A stretch of DNA of 64,000 nucleotides from Altererythrobacter xiamenensis (lineage in GTDB: Bacteria > Pseudomonadota > Alphaproteobacteria > Sphingomonadales > Sphingomonadaceae): NCBI RefSeq assembly GCF_900177715.1, contig NZ_FXWG01000002.1, positions 434,001-498,000 on the forward strand. Reading direction: 5' to 3'. The stretch's first letter is position 1; every line of letters starts with the position of its first letter. Positions 9,372-18,142 of this stretch are shown here, one piece after another. The notes below the pieces were generated by a model, which saw only the letters and a program-made list of their open reading frames with translations, searched no databases and had not been told where the DNA came from. The position numbers were made by a program, and so were the translations under genes.

Positions 9372-10073
9372 CTATTTGCGGCGATATCGGAAGTACCAGA
9401 CCTCGTGGTCGTAGACCGTGCGCGCCTTGTGCTCGTAGCGCGTTTCGGGCCAGCCGGAAGGTCGCTCCTCCCAGCTTGATCGGTCCTTCACTTGCCAGTC
9501 GAAAGAGTCTGTGTGGCGCTGCATCACCATCAGCGCATGACGCAGGTAAACCGGATGATCGGTGCCGAAACGGAACTCGCCGCCGGGTTTCAGCTTGTCG
9601 GCAAACATCTGCACCGGGCCGTCGTTCATCATCCGGCGCTTGGCGTGCTTGTTTTTCGGCCAGGGGTCGGGATGGAGCAGGTAAAGCATCGTCAGCGAGC
9701 CATCGGGAATGCGGCTCAGCACCTCGAGCGCATCGCCCATGTAGAGCCGCACATTGGCGAGCTTCTGGTCTTCGACATGGGTCAGCGCCTGCGCGACGCC
9801 GTTGACGAAGGGTTCGGCCCCGATGAAGCCGTGGTCGGGCAGCAGATCGGCGCGATAGGCGAGATGCTCGCCGCCGCCAAAGCCGATCTCGAAATGAAGC
9901 GGGCGATCGTGCCCGAACAAGCGCTCTGCCGTCACCGGGCCTTCGGCCGGCACCGCGATCTGCGGCAAAAGATTGTCGACCAACCCCTGCTGGCGCGCGC
10001 GCAACGGCTTGCCCTGGCTACGCCCATACAGCCGGTTGAGGGTGGTCGGATCGCCTTCCTTGAATGCTGACAT
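9372..10073 (-). CDS. trmB: tRNA (guanine(46)-N7)-methyltransferase
   Basis: A 233-aa TrmB. The SAM-binding region has EIGFGGGEHLA, followed by the conserved FIGAEPFVNGVAQAL. The family motif DPWPKNKHAKRRM is intact, and the C-terminal part has FRFGTDHPVY. It methylates N7 of G46 in the tRNA variable loop. Start MSAFKEGDPTT at 10073; the conserved N-terminal LYGRSQGKPLR follows directly. It lies 19 bp downstream of the TauE/SafE gene on the same strand. Confidence 0.96.
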   Translation of the reverse strand: MSAFKEGDPTTLNRLYGRSQGKPLRARQQGLVDNLLPQIAVPAEGPVTAERLFGHDRPLHFEIGFGGGEHLAYRADLLPDHGFIGAEPFVNGVAQALTHVEDQKLANVRLYMGDALEVLSRIPDGSLTMLYLLHPDPWPKNKHAKRRMMNDGPVQMFADKLKPGGEFRFGTDHPVYLRHALMVMQRHTDSFDWQVKDRSSWEERPSGWPETRYEHKARTVYDHEVWYFRYRRK

Positions 10074-10092
10074 GTCGGCGCTCGTAGCGCCA

Positions 10093-10857
10093 TCATCCCC
10101 AGGTCGTCCAGATGCCGTAAGCGCTGGTGAGCGTAATCGTCGTGCCGACGAGTATCAGCATCAGCTTGGGCGAAAAATGCTTGGCCGCAAAAGCGCCAAG
10201 CGGGGCGGCCGCAACCCCGCCAATCAGGAAGCCCAGCGTCGCGCCGGCAAGATCTGCCCAGCCAAGATGATAGATGAAGCTGGCAGAGATGGTGAGCGTG
10301 AGGAAGAACTCCACTGCGCTGACGGTTCCCACGACCTTTCTTGGCTCGGCCCCTTGAATAAGCAGGTTTGACGTGACGACCGGCCCCCAGCCGCCACCGC
10401 CTGCTGCGTCGAGAAAGCCGCCGACTAGTCCCAGCACTCTGACGTGCTTCGCCTGCTGGAGCTTGGGGGGATAGAGCAATCCGCGAACCAGCAGCAAAAT
10501 CCCGATGCCGGCAAGATATGCCAGCACGAACGGCTTGACGATCTCTCCGTCAAAATTGGCGAGCAGCGTCGATCCGGCAACCCCGCCGATCACGCCTGGA
10601 ACGAGAAGCGCGAAAAACAATCGCTTTTCGATATTGCGCTGGATGAGATGGCTGATGCCCGAAACCGCGGTGGTGAAGCATTCGACCACGTGCACCCGCT
10701 GCGATGCAGCGGCTGGCGGCACACCCAGCAGGCTCACCATGAGAGTGTTCGAAATGACGCCGAATGCCATTCCGAGAGCGCCGTCGATCAACTGGGCGGC
10801 GAATCCCACCATGATGAAAGGCAGCAGCTCGGCGAACTCGATACCCAACCATTCCAT
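10093..10857 (-). CDS. sulfite exporter TauE/SafE family membrane protein
   Basis: A 254-aa protein with about seven to eight hydrophobic segments. It carries the TauE/SafE hallmarks: an N-terminal IDGALGMAFGVISNTL stretch and a second-half glycine-rich segment GGFLDAAGGGGWGPV that mirrors it. The family comprises putative anion exporters (sulfite, sulfoacetate and related organosulfur compounds). Its substrate cannot be read here, and no sulfur-metabolism gene adjoins it. It precedes trmB by 19 bp on the same strand. ATG 10857 is the first methionine of the conserved frame. Confidence 0.88.
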   Translation of the reverse strand: MEWLGIEFAELLPFIMVGFAAQLIDGALGMAFGVISNTLMVSLLGVPPAAASQRVHVVECFTTAVSGISHLIQRNIEKRLFFALLVPGVIGGVAGSTLLANFDGEIVKPFVLAYLAGIGILLLVRGLLYPPKLQQAKHVRVLGLVGGFLDAAGGGGWGPVVTSNLLIQGAEPRKVVGTVSAVEFFLTLTISASFIYHLGWADLAGATLGFLIGGVAAAPLGAFAAKHFSPKLMLILVGTTITLTSAYGIWTTWG

Positions 10858-10949
10858 CGGGCATGTGCCTTTTTCCGGTTATGTTGCGCTCCGATTAGGC
10901 GCGCGAAGGGAAGGCGACGAGAAAAAACTGCTTGGTTCGCCCAAAGAAA

Positions 10950-10978
10950 AACGCCCGAGGCGCAAAGCCTCGGGCGTT
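10950..10978 (-). terminator. rho-independent terminator of ctrA
   Basis: On the minus strand AACGCCCGAGGC and GCCTCGGGCGTT form a 12-bp perfect stem with a 5-nt loop, followed by a T-rich run (GTTTTTCTTTG). It lies 29 bp past the ctrA stop. Confidence 0.9.
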
Positions 10979-11007
10979 CAATCCCGTCCAAGAGATTCGG
11001 TCTGGTG

Positions 11008-11703
11008 TCAGGCAGCTTCCGCCTGCTCGTCAGGATCACGCAGCACGTAGCCACGGCCCCAGACGGTTTCGATATAGTTCTCGCCGCCGCATGCATGGCT
11101 CAATTTCTTGCGCAACTTGCAGATGAAGACGTCGATGATCTTGAGTTCCGGCTCGTCCATCCCGCCATAGAGGTGGTTGAGGAACATTTCCTTGGTCAGC
11201 GTCGTGCCCTTGCGCAGCGAAAGCAGCTCGAGCATCGCGTATTCCTTGCCGGTGAGATGGACACGGGCGCTGTCGACTTCGACGGTCTTCGCATCGAGGT
11301 TCACCGCCAGCTTGCCGGTGCGGATGATCGACTGGCTGTGGCCCTTCGAACGACGCACCACGGCGTGGATGCGGGCGACCAGTTCTTCACGGTGGAACGG
11401 CTTGGTCACGTAATCGTCGGCACCGAAGCCGAACGAGCGGATCTTGCTGTCCATTTCGGCAATGCCCGAAAGGATCAGAACCGGCGTCTGCACCTTGGCG
11501 ACGCGCAGCTTCTTGAGCACGTCATAGCCGTGCATGTCCGGCAGGTTCAGGTCGAGCAGGATGATGTCGTAATCATACAGCTTGCCCAGATCGAGGCCTT
11601 CCTCGCCCAGGTCGGTCGAATAGACGTTGAAGCCTTCGGTCGTGAGCATCAGCTCGATGGCCTTGGCGGTTGTCGGTTCGTCCTCAATCAAAAGCACGCG
11701 CAT
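11008..11703 (-). CDS. ctrA: cell-cycle response regulator CtrA
   Basis: A 231-aa OmpR-family response regulator. The receiver has the acidic pair E7/D8, the phospho-acceptor D51 in [12 protein letters not shown], and the conserved Lys in DDYVTKPF. The DNA-binding winged helix contains [13 protein letters not shown] and [13 protein letters not shown]. The C-terminus ends in Ala-Ala (EQAEAA), matching the ClpXP-degradable end known for Caulobacter CtrA. CtrA controls replication silencing, motility and division genes. The frame is open upstream, but ATG 11703 with a GGGGGGA ribosome site is the true start. The upstream gap carries a CtrA box, a GANTC site and a DnaA box. Confidence 0.98.
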   Translation of the reverse strand: MRVLLIEDEPTTAKAIELMLTTEGFNVYSTDLGEEGLDLGKLYDYDIILLDLNLPDMHGYDVLKKLRVAKVQTPVLILSGIAEMDSKIRSFGFGADDYVTKPFHREELVARIHAVVRRSKGHSQSIIRTGKLAVNLDAKTVEVDSARVHLTGKEYAMLELLSLRKGTTLTKEMFLNHLYGGMDEPELKIIDVFICKLRKKLSHACGGENYIETVWGRGYVLRDPDEQAEAA

Positions 11704-11763
11704 GGGTGGTCCCCCCTTTGCCCCAGTAATCGCGGTAACCGCTCGATAAGAGAGGTTGCCCTG

Positions 11764-11769
11764 TATTAA
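11764..11769 (-). promoter_or_regulatory. candidate -10 element of a CtrA-activated ctrA promoter
   Basis: TTAATA on the minus strand, with the CtrA-type site at 11793-11809 abutting where a -35 box would lie (17-18 bp upstream). This arrangement resembles the CtrA-activated P2 promoter of Caulobacter ctrA. Position inferred only from spacing. Confidence 0.4.
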
Positions 11770-11792
11770 CCACACAAGGTCTGAACGGAAAA

Positions 11793-11809
11793 GGTTAACG
11801 TCACGTAAA
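11793..11809 (-). promoter_or_regulatory. CtrA binding site upstream of ctrA
   Basis: Read on the minus strand the sequence is TTTA-N7-TTAACC, one mismatch from the published CtrA consensus TTAA-N7-TTAA(C). It lies 90-106 bp upstream of the ctrA start codon, fitting autoregulation. Confidence 0.65.
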
Positions 11810-11830
11810 TGGACCGAGCAGAGATTGTGC

Positions 11831-11835
11831 GAGTC
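11831..11835. promoter_or_regulatory. GANTC (CcrM methylation) site in the ctrA promoter region
   Basis: GAGTC lies about 130 bp upstream of the ctrA start. In Caulobacter a GANTC site in ctrA P1 ties transcription to the methylation state of the newly replicated strand. A five-base match is weak alone, but its place beside a CtrA box supports a role. Confidence 0.45.
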
Positions 11836-11848
11836 TTTTGGGCAACAG

Positions 11849-11857
11849 TTATCCACA
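11849..11857 (+). promoter_or_regulatory. perfect DnaA-box sequence between rpoN and ctrA
   Basis: TTATCCACA matches the strongest E. coli DnaA box (R1 type) exactly, 30 bp past the rpoN stop and about 150 bp upstream of the ctrA start. Only one box is seen, so this is not an origin; it could be a DnaA regulatory site for ctrA. Confidence 0.5.
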
Positions 11858-11885
11858 GGGCGCCGAAACGCCCGGGCGGGCGGAA

Positions 11886-13343
11886 TCAAAGACCTTGCAG
11901 CTTCTTCTGCCGCCGCCTTTGCGCGCTCGAGCCAATCCCGATCGCCTCGCGATATTTGGCGACCGTCCGGCGGGCGAGATCGAAGCCTTCGGCCTTGAGC
12001 AGATCGACCAGCTTCTGATCCGAGAGGATCTTTTTCGCATCCTCACCATCGATCAGCGCCTTGATGCGGGCCTTGATCGCTTCGGCGGAGGCTCCTTCGC
12101 CGTCTGACGAACCCACGCCGCTCGAGAAGAAATACTTGAGCTCGAAACACCCGCGATCGCAGTGGAGGTACTTGTTGCTGGTGACCCGGCTGACCGTGCT
12201 TTCGTGCATGTCTATCTCTTCGGCAACCTCGCGCAAGGTGAGCGGGCGCAGTTCCGACACGCCCTTGCGGAAGAAGCCTTCCTGCTTTTTCACGATTTCC
12301 GCCGCGGTCTTGAGAATGGTCTTCTGCCGCTGGTCGAGCGCCTTGATCAGCCAGTTTGCGTCGGCGAGCTTTTCCTTGAGCCAACTGTCGGTCTGCTTGT
12401 CGGTCCCGCCGCCGCGCAACTCCATGTAATAGCCGCGGTTGACGATGAGCCGCGGCAAAGTCGCCTCGTTAAGAGAAATGTCCCAGCCGCCCTTGCGCCC
12501 GGTCGTTACCAGGACGTCGGGCACCACCGTGCCTGCGTCCGACGCGCCATAGGCGAGGCCCGGCTTGGGGTCGTAGCCGCGCAGTTCGGCCAGCATGTCG
12601 GCGAAATCCTCGTCATCGACATCGCACATCCGCTTGAGCCGCGAGATTTCGCCGCGCGCGACAAGATCGAGATTGTCGATCAGCCGGGCCATGCAGGGAT
12701 CGTAACGATCCACTTCTTTCGCCTGCAGCGCCAGGCATTCGCTCAACGAGCGAGCGCCTACCCCGGTCGGTTCGAGCGATTGGACGACGGCAAGGGCGCG
12801 ATGCACCTCTGCCATGCCTACGCCGAGGTCGTTCGCAATTTCCGCCAGATCGGAGGTAAGATATCCCGCTTCGTCGAGCAGGCCGATGATATGCCGCCCG
12901 ATAAAGGCTTCGCGTGCGTCGCCTGCCGCCGGCCCGAGCTGTTCCTCGAGATGTTCGGCCAGCGTGGTGTCCGCCGTGCTGCGATCTTCGATGCTCGGCA
13001 GTTCGTCGGAAACGGCGGCGTGGGCACCTGATGCGCCCCAGTCTCCGTCGCCGGTGTCGCGATCGCGGTCGAGGCTGCCGACATCGATGTCGAGCGCCTG
13101 TTCGCCGGCGTCGCTGTCAGGCGTGGCATCGTGTATCTCGCTCGCCGCCGCCTCGTCGGGCGCGTCGCGGTCTTCGACCCGCATCTCGCCTGCTTCGAGC
13201 AGCGGATTTGCTTCGAGCGCTTCGCCGATGAATGTCTCGATCTCGAGGTTGGAAAGCGCCAGCAGCTTGATCGCCTGCTGCAATTGCGGCGTCATCACCA
13301 GCGATTGCGATTGCCTGAGGTCTAACCTCGGACCCAGAGCCAT
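11886..13343 (-). CDS. rpoN: RNA polymerase sigma-54 factor RpoN
   Basis: A 485-aa sigma-54. The N-terminal activator-interacting region is Gln/Leu-rich ([20 protein letters not shown]). Then comes an acidic linker (about 55-115), the core-binding domain, the helix-turn-helix [20 protein letters not shown], and near the C-terminus the diagnostic RpoN box [10 protein letters not shown]. Sigma-54 recognises -24/-12 promoters and needs AAA activators. The lptB-rpoN order on one strand with 20 bp between them is widely conserved in Proteobacteria; here ctrA rather than hpf follows. Confidence 0.97.
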   Translation of the reverse strand: MALGPRLDLRQSQSLVMTPQLQQAIKLLALSNLEIETFIGEALEANPLLEAGEMRVEDRDAPDEAAASEIHDATPDSDAGEQALDIDVGSLDRDRDTGDGDWGASGAHAAVSDELPSIEDRSTADTTLAEHLEEQLGPAAGDAREAFIGRHIIGLLDEAGYLTSDLAEIANDLGVGMAEVHRALAVVQSLEPTGVGARSLSECLALQAKEVDRYDPCMARLIDNLDLVARGEISRLKRMCDVDDEDFADMLAELRGYDPKPGLAYGASDAGTVVPDVLVTTGRKGGWDISLNEATLPRLIVNRGYYMELRGGGTDKQTDSWLKEKLADANWLIKALDQRQKTILKTAAEIVKKQEGFFRKGVSELRPLTLREVAEEIDMHESTVSRVTSNKYLHCDRGCFELKYFFSSGVGSSDGEGASAEAIKARIKALIDGEDAKKILSDQKLVDLLKAEGFDLARRTVAKYREAIGIGSSAQRRRQKKLQGL

Positions 13344-13363
13344 GGTTCAGATCCCGCCGGCTT

Positions 13364-14155
13364 TCAAAGCGTGAAGTGTTCGCCGAGATAGAGCCGCTTG
13401 ACGTTCTCGTCGGCGACGAGGTCCTGCGGTGTCCCTGCGAACAACACCTGGCCCCCATATATGATGCAGGCGCGATCGACGATATCGAGCGTCTCGCGAA
13501 CATTGTGATCGGTGATCAGCACGCCGATGCCGCGCTTCTTCAAGTCTTTAACCAGATCGCGAATATCGCTGATCGAGAGCGGATCGATCCCGGCAAAGGG
13601 CTCGTCGAGCAGCATGATCGAGGGCTTGGCCGCCAGCGCGCGGGCGATTTCACAGCGTCGCCGCTCACCGCCCGAAAGCGCCATGGCGGGCGAGGTTCGC
13701 AGCCGCTCTATATGGAATTCCTCGAGCAGGCGTTCGAGCTCGGCAGCGCGAGTCTCCGCGTCGGGCTCGACCATCTCGAGCACGCAATTGATATTCTGTT
13801 CGACCGTCATTCCGCGGAAGATCGAGGTTTCCTGCGGGAGATAGCCCAGTCCGAGGATTGCGCGGCGATACATCGGCAGATGCGTCACATCCTCCCCGTC
13901 CATCAGGATGCGTCCGGCGTCCGGCCGCACGAGACCCATGATCGAATAGAAACAGGTCGTCTTGCCCGCGCCATTGGGACCGAGCAGGCCGAGGACTTCT
14001 CCCTTACCCACGGTCAGCGAGATATCGGTCAGCACCGCGCGCTTGTCATAGCTCTTGGCGATGGAAATGACTTCCAGGCCGCCGTCGGGCAGAGGTGCCG
14101 AGGCGCTGGCGGGGCTGTGGCCGGAGGTTTCGCTGATCGCTTCCATCTCGTTCAT
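13364..14155 (-). CDS. lptB: LPS export ABC transporter ATP-binding protein LptB
   Basis: A 263-aa ABC ATPase. Walker A is GPNGAGKTT (59-67), the signature is LSGGERRRCEIARAL, and Walker B is IMLLDEPFAGIDP followed by the switch His in ITDHNVRETLDIVDRA. These match LptB, which powers lipopolysaccharide extraction from the inner membrane with LptFG. Proteins of this group usually start near GLEVISIAKSY; here about 25 extra N-terminal residues (Ser/Ala/Pro-rich) are present if MNEMEAIS is used. A further upstream start is possible but less likely. It lies 20 bp upstream of rpoN. Confidence 0.95.
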   Translation of the reverse strand: MNEMEAISETSGHSPASASAPLPDGGLEVISIAKSYDKRAVLTDISLTVGKGEVLGLLGPNGAGKTTCFYSIMGLVRPDAGRILMDGEDVTHLPMYRRAILGLGYLPQETSIFRGMTVEQNINCVLEMVEPDAETRAAELERLLEEFHIERLRTSPAMALSGGERRRCEIARALAAKPSIMLLDEPFAGIDPLSISDIRDLVKDLKKRGIGVLITDHNVRETLDIVDRACIIYGGQVLFAGTPQDLVADENVKRLYLGEHFTL

Positions 14156-14340
14156 TCGCCTAGCCTTAGCATCGCCATCGCGGCAGGAAACCCCCATTGC
14201 TTTCGATTTGGCAGGATTCGTGCATCCCCGGATCGACTACTTTGGATACTGCGCATTTGCGCAAGATAGTTACCACCCTTGCTACGGCTCGTTTCCTTTG
14301 GAATAATGCTGAGTCGGAGAGATGCCGAGGGGAAGAGGCA

Positions 14341-14718
14341 ATGAACAAACTCGTGTCGCACGAAAGCGTGTCCAAGAGGCATGGTGAAAACACCCGCGAT
14401 TGGCGCAAGGCCATGAGCGACCATGTTGCCTATGCCCTGCTGGTTTACACCGGCCTTCAAATTTTCGTGACCGTTCATGCGATGAAAGAAGGGTCTCATT
14501 CGATCCTCCCCTATTTCGCACTCGTAGTCCTCGTGGCCGGTATCATTCCGGCCTGTCGCTGGTTCGAACGACGCTGGATCACGCTTTCCGATGACGAAGG
14601 CACCGACCCTGCTCTGGCAGGAGCCTTCCGTAGTGATGCACTCAAACTTTGGGTCATGGCGATCGGCCTGCCGTTTCTGCTCACCGGCCTGTTTACGCTC
14701 GCATCGTCATTGTTCTGA
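14341..14718 (+). CDS. hypothetical membrane protein
   Basis: A 125-aa protein with a charged N-terminal tail of about 27 residues and three hydrophobic stretches (about 28-46, 56-75 and 103-123). ATG 14341 is chosen because GAGGGGAAGAGG lies 3-14 bp upstream; the frame opens further upstream in the promoter region. No domain is recognised. It is divergent from lptB-rpoN, separated by 185 bp containing two GANTC-type pentamers (near 14214 and 14312). Confidence 0.7.
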   Translation: MNKLVSHESVSKRHGENTRDWRKAMSDHVAYALLVYTGLQIFVTVHAMKEGSHSILPYFALVVLVAGIIPACRWFERRWITLSDDEGTDPALAGAFRSDALKLWVMAIGLPFLLTGLFTLASSLF

Positions 14719-14825
14719 TCGCTCGTTCGGGCGCGGGAACCGATTTCGCGTCTTGCTCGCTTTGTCATCGAGACAACCGGTGAAATCCGGCAATTGTGGG
14801 TCCGGTAACTGGGGCGGCGGGACGA

Positions 14826-16226
14826 ATGCGTAACATCGTAGTGCATCTCTTGCTGGCGCTTTGCGCGGCCCTATCCTTCGCCGTACCAGCGCAAGCGCTC
14901 ATCCCGGCCACGCCCGAAGCGCCGGAAACACCCGCCCCCGTCGAACAAGCCATAAATGCCAACCCCGAGGCAGGGGAAGACGCCCGCATAGCCGGGCGTA
15001 TCGAAGGTATCTTCGCCGAATTGCCTGCGTTCCAATCGGTAGGCGTCGAGGTGAGCGAGGGCGTCGTCACCCTGTCCGGCAGGGTTCCCAGTGCCGAAGC
15101 GATTACCCGGGCGGAAAACATCGCAGGGCGCGTTTCCGGCGTAGTGACGGTCGAGAATACGCTCGAACGCGATTTGTCGGTTGAGGAGAATCTCTCGGTC
15201 CTCGGCAAGTTTTCCGAGATCGCCGATGGATTTCTCGAGATCCTTCCGCTCTTGCTCGTTGCACTGGTCACTGCGGCCGCCATCGGTGTGATCGGTTATC
15301 TCATCGCGGGCCTTGGCGGGCTGTGGAGCCGTATCGCTCCCAACGCCTTTCTCGCCGAACTCATTCGCAGCGCCATCCGTTTCGTCTTCGTCGTCGGCGG
15401 TATCGTCATCGCGCTCGACATGCTCGGCGCCGGCGCGCTGATGGGCGCGGTGCTCGGCGGGGCAGGCGTGATCGGGATCGCTCTTGGCTTTGCCATGCGC
15501 GACACGATCGAGAACTACGTGGCGTCCCTGATGCTCAGCCTGCGCCAACCGTTTCGCGCCAACGACTGGGTGCTGATCGATAGCTACGAAGGGCGCATCA
15601 TCCGCCTGACCAGTCGCGCGACGATCCTGATGACGCTCGACGGAAATCACCTGCGGATACCGAACAGCCAGGTCTTCAAGGCGGTTATCCTCAACTACAC
15701 GCGCAACCCGCAGCGGCGCTTCGAGTTCGAACTGGGCATCGATGCGGACGACGATCCGCGCAGTGCCATGCAGCTGGGCACCGAAGTTCTTGCGGGCCTG
15801 CCCTTCGTTCTCGACGACCCCGAGCCTTCCGCCCGCATCCAGAAAGTGGGCGATTCGAACATTGCCATCCTGTTCCTCGGCTGGGTCGATCAGCGCGAGG
15901 CCGACTGGTACAAGTCACGCAGCCTCGCCATCGCTGCCGTCAAGGAAGCGCTCGAAGACGCTGGCTTCGCCTTGCCCGAGCCGATCTATCGCCTGCGCTT
16001 CGATGCGCGCACAGGGCCTCTGCCTATCGGTCGCACGGCGACGGTCAGCGAGTCGAGCGAGGCGCCGAAACCCGCTCCTGCGTCCGCAACGCCAAGGCCA
16101 ACGCCCTCGGCGATGCGTGAGGACGTCCGCCCTGAAAGCGAAATCGCGGATATGGTCGAGAAAGAGCGGCGCGAGGACGGTGATCAGGCCAAGGACCTGC
16201 TCGACCCCGCGCGCCCGGTTGAATAG
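14826..16226 (+). CDS. mechanosensitive ion channel (MscS family) with N-terminal BON domain
   Basis: A 466-aa exported membrane protein. MRNIVVHLLLALCAALSFAVPAQA is a signal peptide. A BON-like domain follows at about 60-110 (GVEVSEGVVTLSGRVPSAEAITRAENIAGRV), then three or more membrane helices. The MscS pore region and beta domain are recognisable in GGAGVIGIALGFAMRDTIEN and LRQPFRANDWVLI, with the later LRIPNSQVFKAVILNYTRNP. The C-terminal 60 residues are Pro/Ala/Glu-rich and probably disordered. The BON fusion suggests contact with the periplasmic envelope. Start at MRNIV rather than an upstream GTG because of the signal peptide. Confidence 0.9.
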   Translation: MRNIVVHLLLALCAALSFAVPAQALIPATPEAPETPAPVEQAINANPEAGEDARIAGRIEGIFAELPAFQSVGVEVSEGVVTLSGRVPSAEAITRAENIAGRVSGVVTVENTLERDLSVEENLSVLGKFSEIADGFLEILPLLLVALVTAAAIGVIGYLIAGLGGLWSRIAPNAFLAELIRSAIRFVFVVGGIVIALDMLGAGALMGAVLGGAGVIGIALGFAMRDTIENYVASLMLSLRQPFRANDWVLIDSYEGRIIRLTSRATILMTLDGNHLRIPNSQVFKAVILNYTRNPQRRFEFELGIDADDDPRSAMQLGTEVLAGLPFVLDDPEPSARIQKVGDSNIAILFLGWVDQREADWYKSRSLAIAAVKEALEDAGFALPEPIYRLRFDARTGPLPIGRTATVSESSEAPKPAPASATPRPTPSAMREDVRPESEIADMVEKERREDGDQAKDLLDPARPVE

Positions 16227-16754
16227 CTACTTCGCGTAGCGCTCGATCGACTCGCGAACGATCTGGCGCGCTTCCTCGCGATCGCCCCAGTTGCCGATCC
16301 GCACCCACTTCTCGTCCTCGAGATCCTTGTAATGGGTGAAGAAGTGCTCGATCTGCTGGAAGATGATCGAGGGCAGGTCCTTCGTCTCGCCGATATCCGA
16401 ATAATACGGGAAGGTCGTGTCGACCGGCACGCAGATCAGTTTCTCGTCGCCGCCGTGCTCGTCTTCGAGGTTCAGCACGCCGATCGGGCGGGCGCGAACC
16501 ACGCAGCCGGGAATGAAGGGACTGCGCGCGATCACCAGCGCATCGAGCGGGTCGCCGTCGGGCGACAGCGTATGCGGAACGAAGCCGTAATTCGCCGGAT
16601 AGCGCATCGGCGTATGCAGGATGCGGTCGACGAAGAGCGCGCCCGATGCCTTGTCGAACTCGTATTTGACCGGTTCGCCGCCGGTCGGCACTTCGATGAT
16701 CACATTGAGGTCGTCGGGCGGGTTGTTGCCGACGGGAATCTTGCTGATGTCCAT
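16227..16754 (-). CDS. ppa: inorganic pyrophosphatase (family I)
   Basis: A 175-aa soluble pyrophosphatase, the standard bacterial length. Active-site residues are visible: E21, K30, and the metal ligands D66, D68 and D71 in SPDGDPLDALV, plus YYSDIGETKDLP. It hydrolyses PPi to drive biosynthetic reactions. ATG 16754 is the start; the much longer open frame upstream is an antisense shadow of hisS. The stop codon abuts the convergent BON-MscS stop with no gap, the two stops forming the palindrome TAGCTA. Confidence 0.97.
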   Translation of the reverse strand: MDISKIPVGNNPPDDLNVIIEVPTGGEPVKYEFDKASGALFVDRILHTPMRYPANYGFVPHTLSPDGDPLDALVIARSPFIPGCVVRARPIGVLNLEDEHGGDEKLICVPVDTTFPYYSDIGETKDLPSIIFQQIEHFFTHYKDLEDEKWVRIGNWGDREEARQIVRESIERYAK

Positions 16755-16901
16755 TAAAGGGCTCTCTGTTTTGGTGAACGACACCAGCCGCGAGGCTGGA
16801 CTGGTAACGGCCCCTCTCCATTTTTCGCGCGACATAGCCTCGCTCTCGCCATTGCGAAACCCCTTCCTTGGCCCTAATCGCGCAGCCGGAAGAAGGAACA
16901 C

Positions 16902-18140
16902 ATGGCAAAGAACACCCCTCAGGCCATTCGCGGCACACAGGATATTTTCGGCGAGGATGCCGAGGCTTTCGCCTTCGTGGTCGAAACCTTCGAGCGCGTC
17001 CGCAAGCTCTATCGGTTCCGCCGGGTCGAAATGCCCGTGTTCGAAAAGACCGAAGTCTTCGCCCGCTCGATCGGCGAGACAACCGATATCGTGTCGAAGG
17101 AAATGTATTCCTTCGAGGATCGCGGCGGTGAGAGCCTGACATTGCGGCCGGAGTTCACCGCAGGCATCGCGCGCGCGTTTCTGACCAATGGCTGGCAGCA
17201 GCACGCTCCGCTGAAGGTCGCGACACACGGGCCGCTGTTCCGTTACGAGCGCCCGCAGAAGGGTCGCTATCGCCAGTTCCACCAGATCGATGCCGAGATC
17301 ATCGGCGTGGCGGAACCACAGGCCGATGTCGAGCTGCTCGCCATGGCCGACCAGATCATCCGTGAACTGGGTATCGAGGACGTAACGCTGCACCTCAACA
17401 CGCTGGGCGATGCGGACAGCCGCGATGCCTGGCGCGGGGCGCTGGTCGAGCACTTCCGAGCGGTGAAGGACGAGCTTTCGGAGGATTCGCAGGAGCGGCT
17501 GGAGAAGAACCCGCTGCGCATCCTCGACAGCAAGGATCGCCGCGATCAGGCTTTCGTAGCCGATGCGCCCAAGATCGACGACTTCCTGACCGACGAAGCA
17601 AAGGCGTTCTTCGAAGCGGTGACGTCCGGCCTCGATGCGGCGGGCGTGAAATGGCAGCGCGCGGAAAGCCTTGTGCGAGGCCTCGACTATTACCGCCACA
17701 CGGCATTCGAGTTCATTCCCGATGAGGGCAGCGAGGCAGCCTCACGGCTTGGCTCGCAAAGCACCATCCTCGGCGGCGGACGCTATGACGGGCTGATGGA
17801 AAGCCTCGGCGGCGCGCCGACGCCAGCGGTCGGCTGGGCGGCCGGGATCGAGCGGCTGGCGATGCTGGTGGGGGAAAAGGGCGAGCCGAAGGCCGACGTG
17901 ATCGTCGTGGTCGAGAACGATGATCTCCTGAACCAAGGTATTGCGACACTCGGAAAGCTTCGCTCGGCGGGCCATTCCGCTGAACTCATGGCTTCTGGCA
18001 GCCCGCGCAAACGCTGGGACAAGGCCGTTAAGGCAGGCGCCGAGACCATCGTTGCGCTCGATATGCGCGACGGCGCCGCGCATGTCCGGATCAAGGCGGA
18101 AGACAGCCACCGGGAGACGCTTGAGGGACTTCTCGGCTGA
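16902..18140 (+). CDS. hisS: histidyl-tRNA synthetase
   Basis: A 412-aa class II synthetase. Motif 2 lies in [21 protein letters not shown], the histidine-binding signature is [15 protein letters not shown], and motif 3 is in [14 protein letters not shown] with [11 protein letters not shown]. The C-terminal anticodon-binding domain follows from about 320. AAGAAGGA precedes ATG 16902. It is read with prfA, which starts 3 bp after the hisS stop, and is divergent from ppa. Confidence 0.98.
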   Translation: MAKNTPQAIRGTQDIFGEDAEAFAFVVETFERVRKLYRFRRVEMPVFEKTEVFARSIGETTDIVSKEMYSFEDRGGESLTLRPEFTAGIARAFLTNGWQQHAPLKVATHGPLFRYERPQKGRYRQFHQIDAEIIGVAEPQADVELLAMADQIIRELGIEDVTLHLNTLGDADSRDAWRGALVEHFRAVKDELSEDSQERLEKNPLRILDSKDRRDQAFVADAPKIDDFLTDEAKAFFEAVTSGLDAAGVKWQRAESLVRGLDYYRHTAFEFIPDEGSEAASRLGSQSTILGGGRYDGLMESLGGAPTPAVGWAAGIERLAMLVGEKGEPKADVIVVVENDDLLNQGIATLGKLRSAGHSAELMASGSPRKRWDKAVKAGAETIVALDMRDGAAHVRIKAEDSHRETLEGLLG

Positions 18141-18142
18141 CA

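Noticed and set aside
11849-11857. Replication origin at the DnaA box
   Set aside because: Only a single box and no AT-rich unwinding region or origin-linked genes; treated as a possible regulatory site.
16755-17699. Long N-terminal extension of the ppa frame
   Set aside because: Antisense to hisS; PPase homology starts at ATG 16754.
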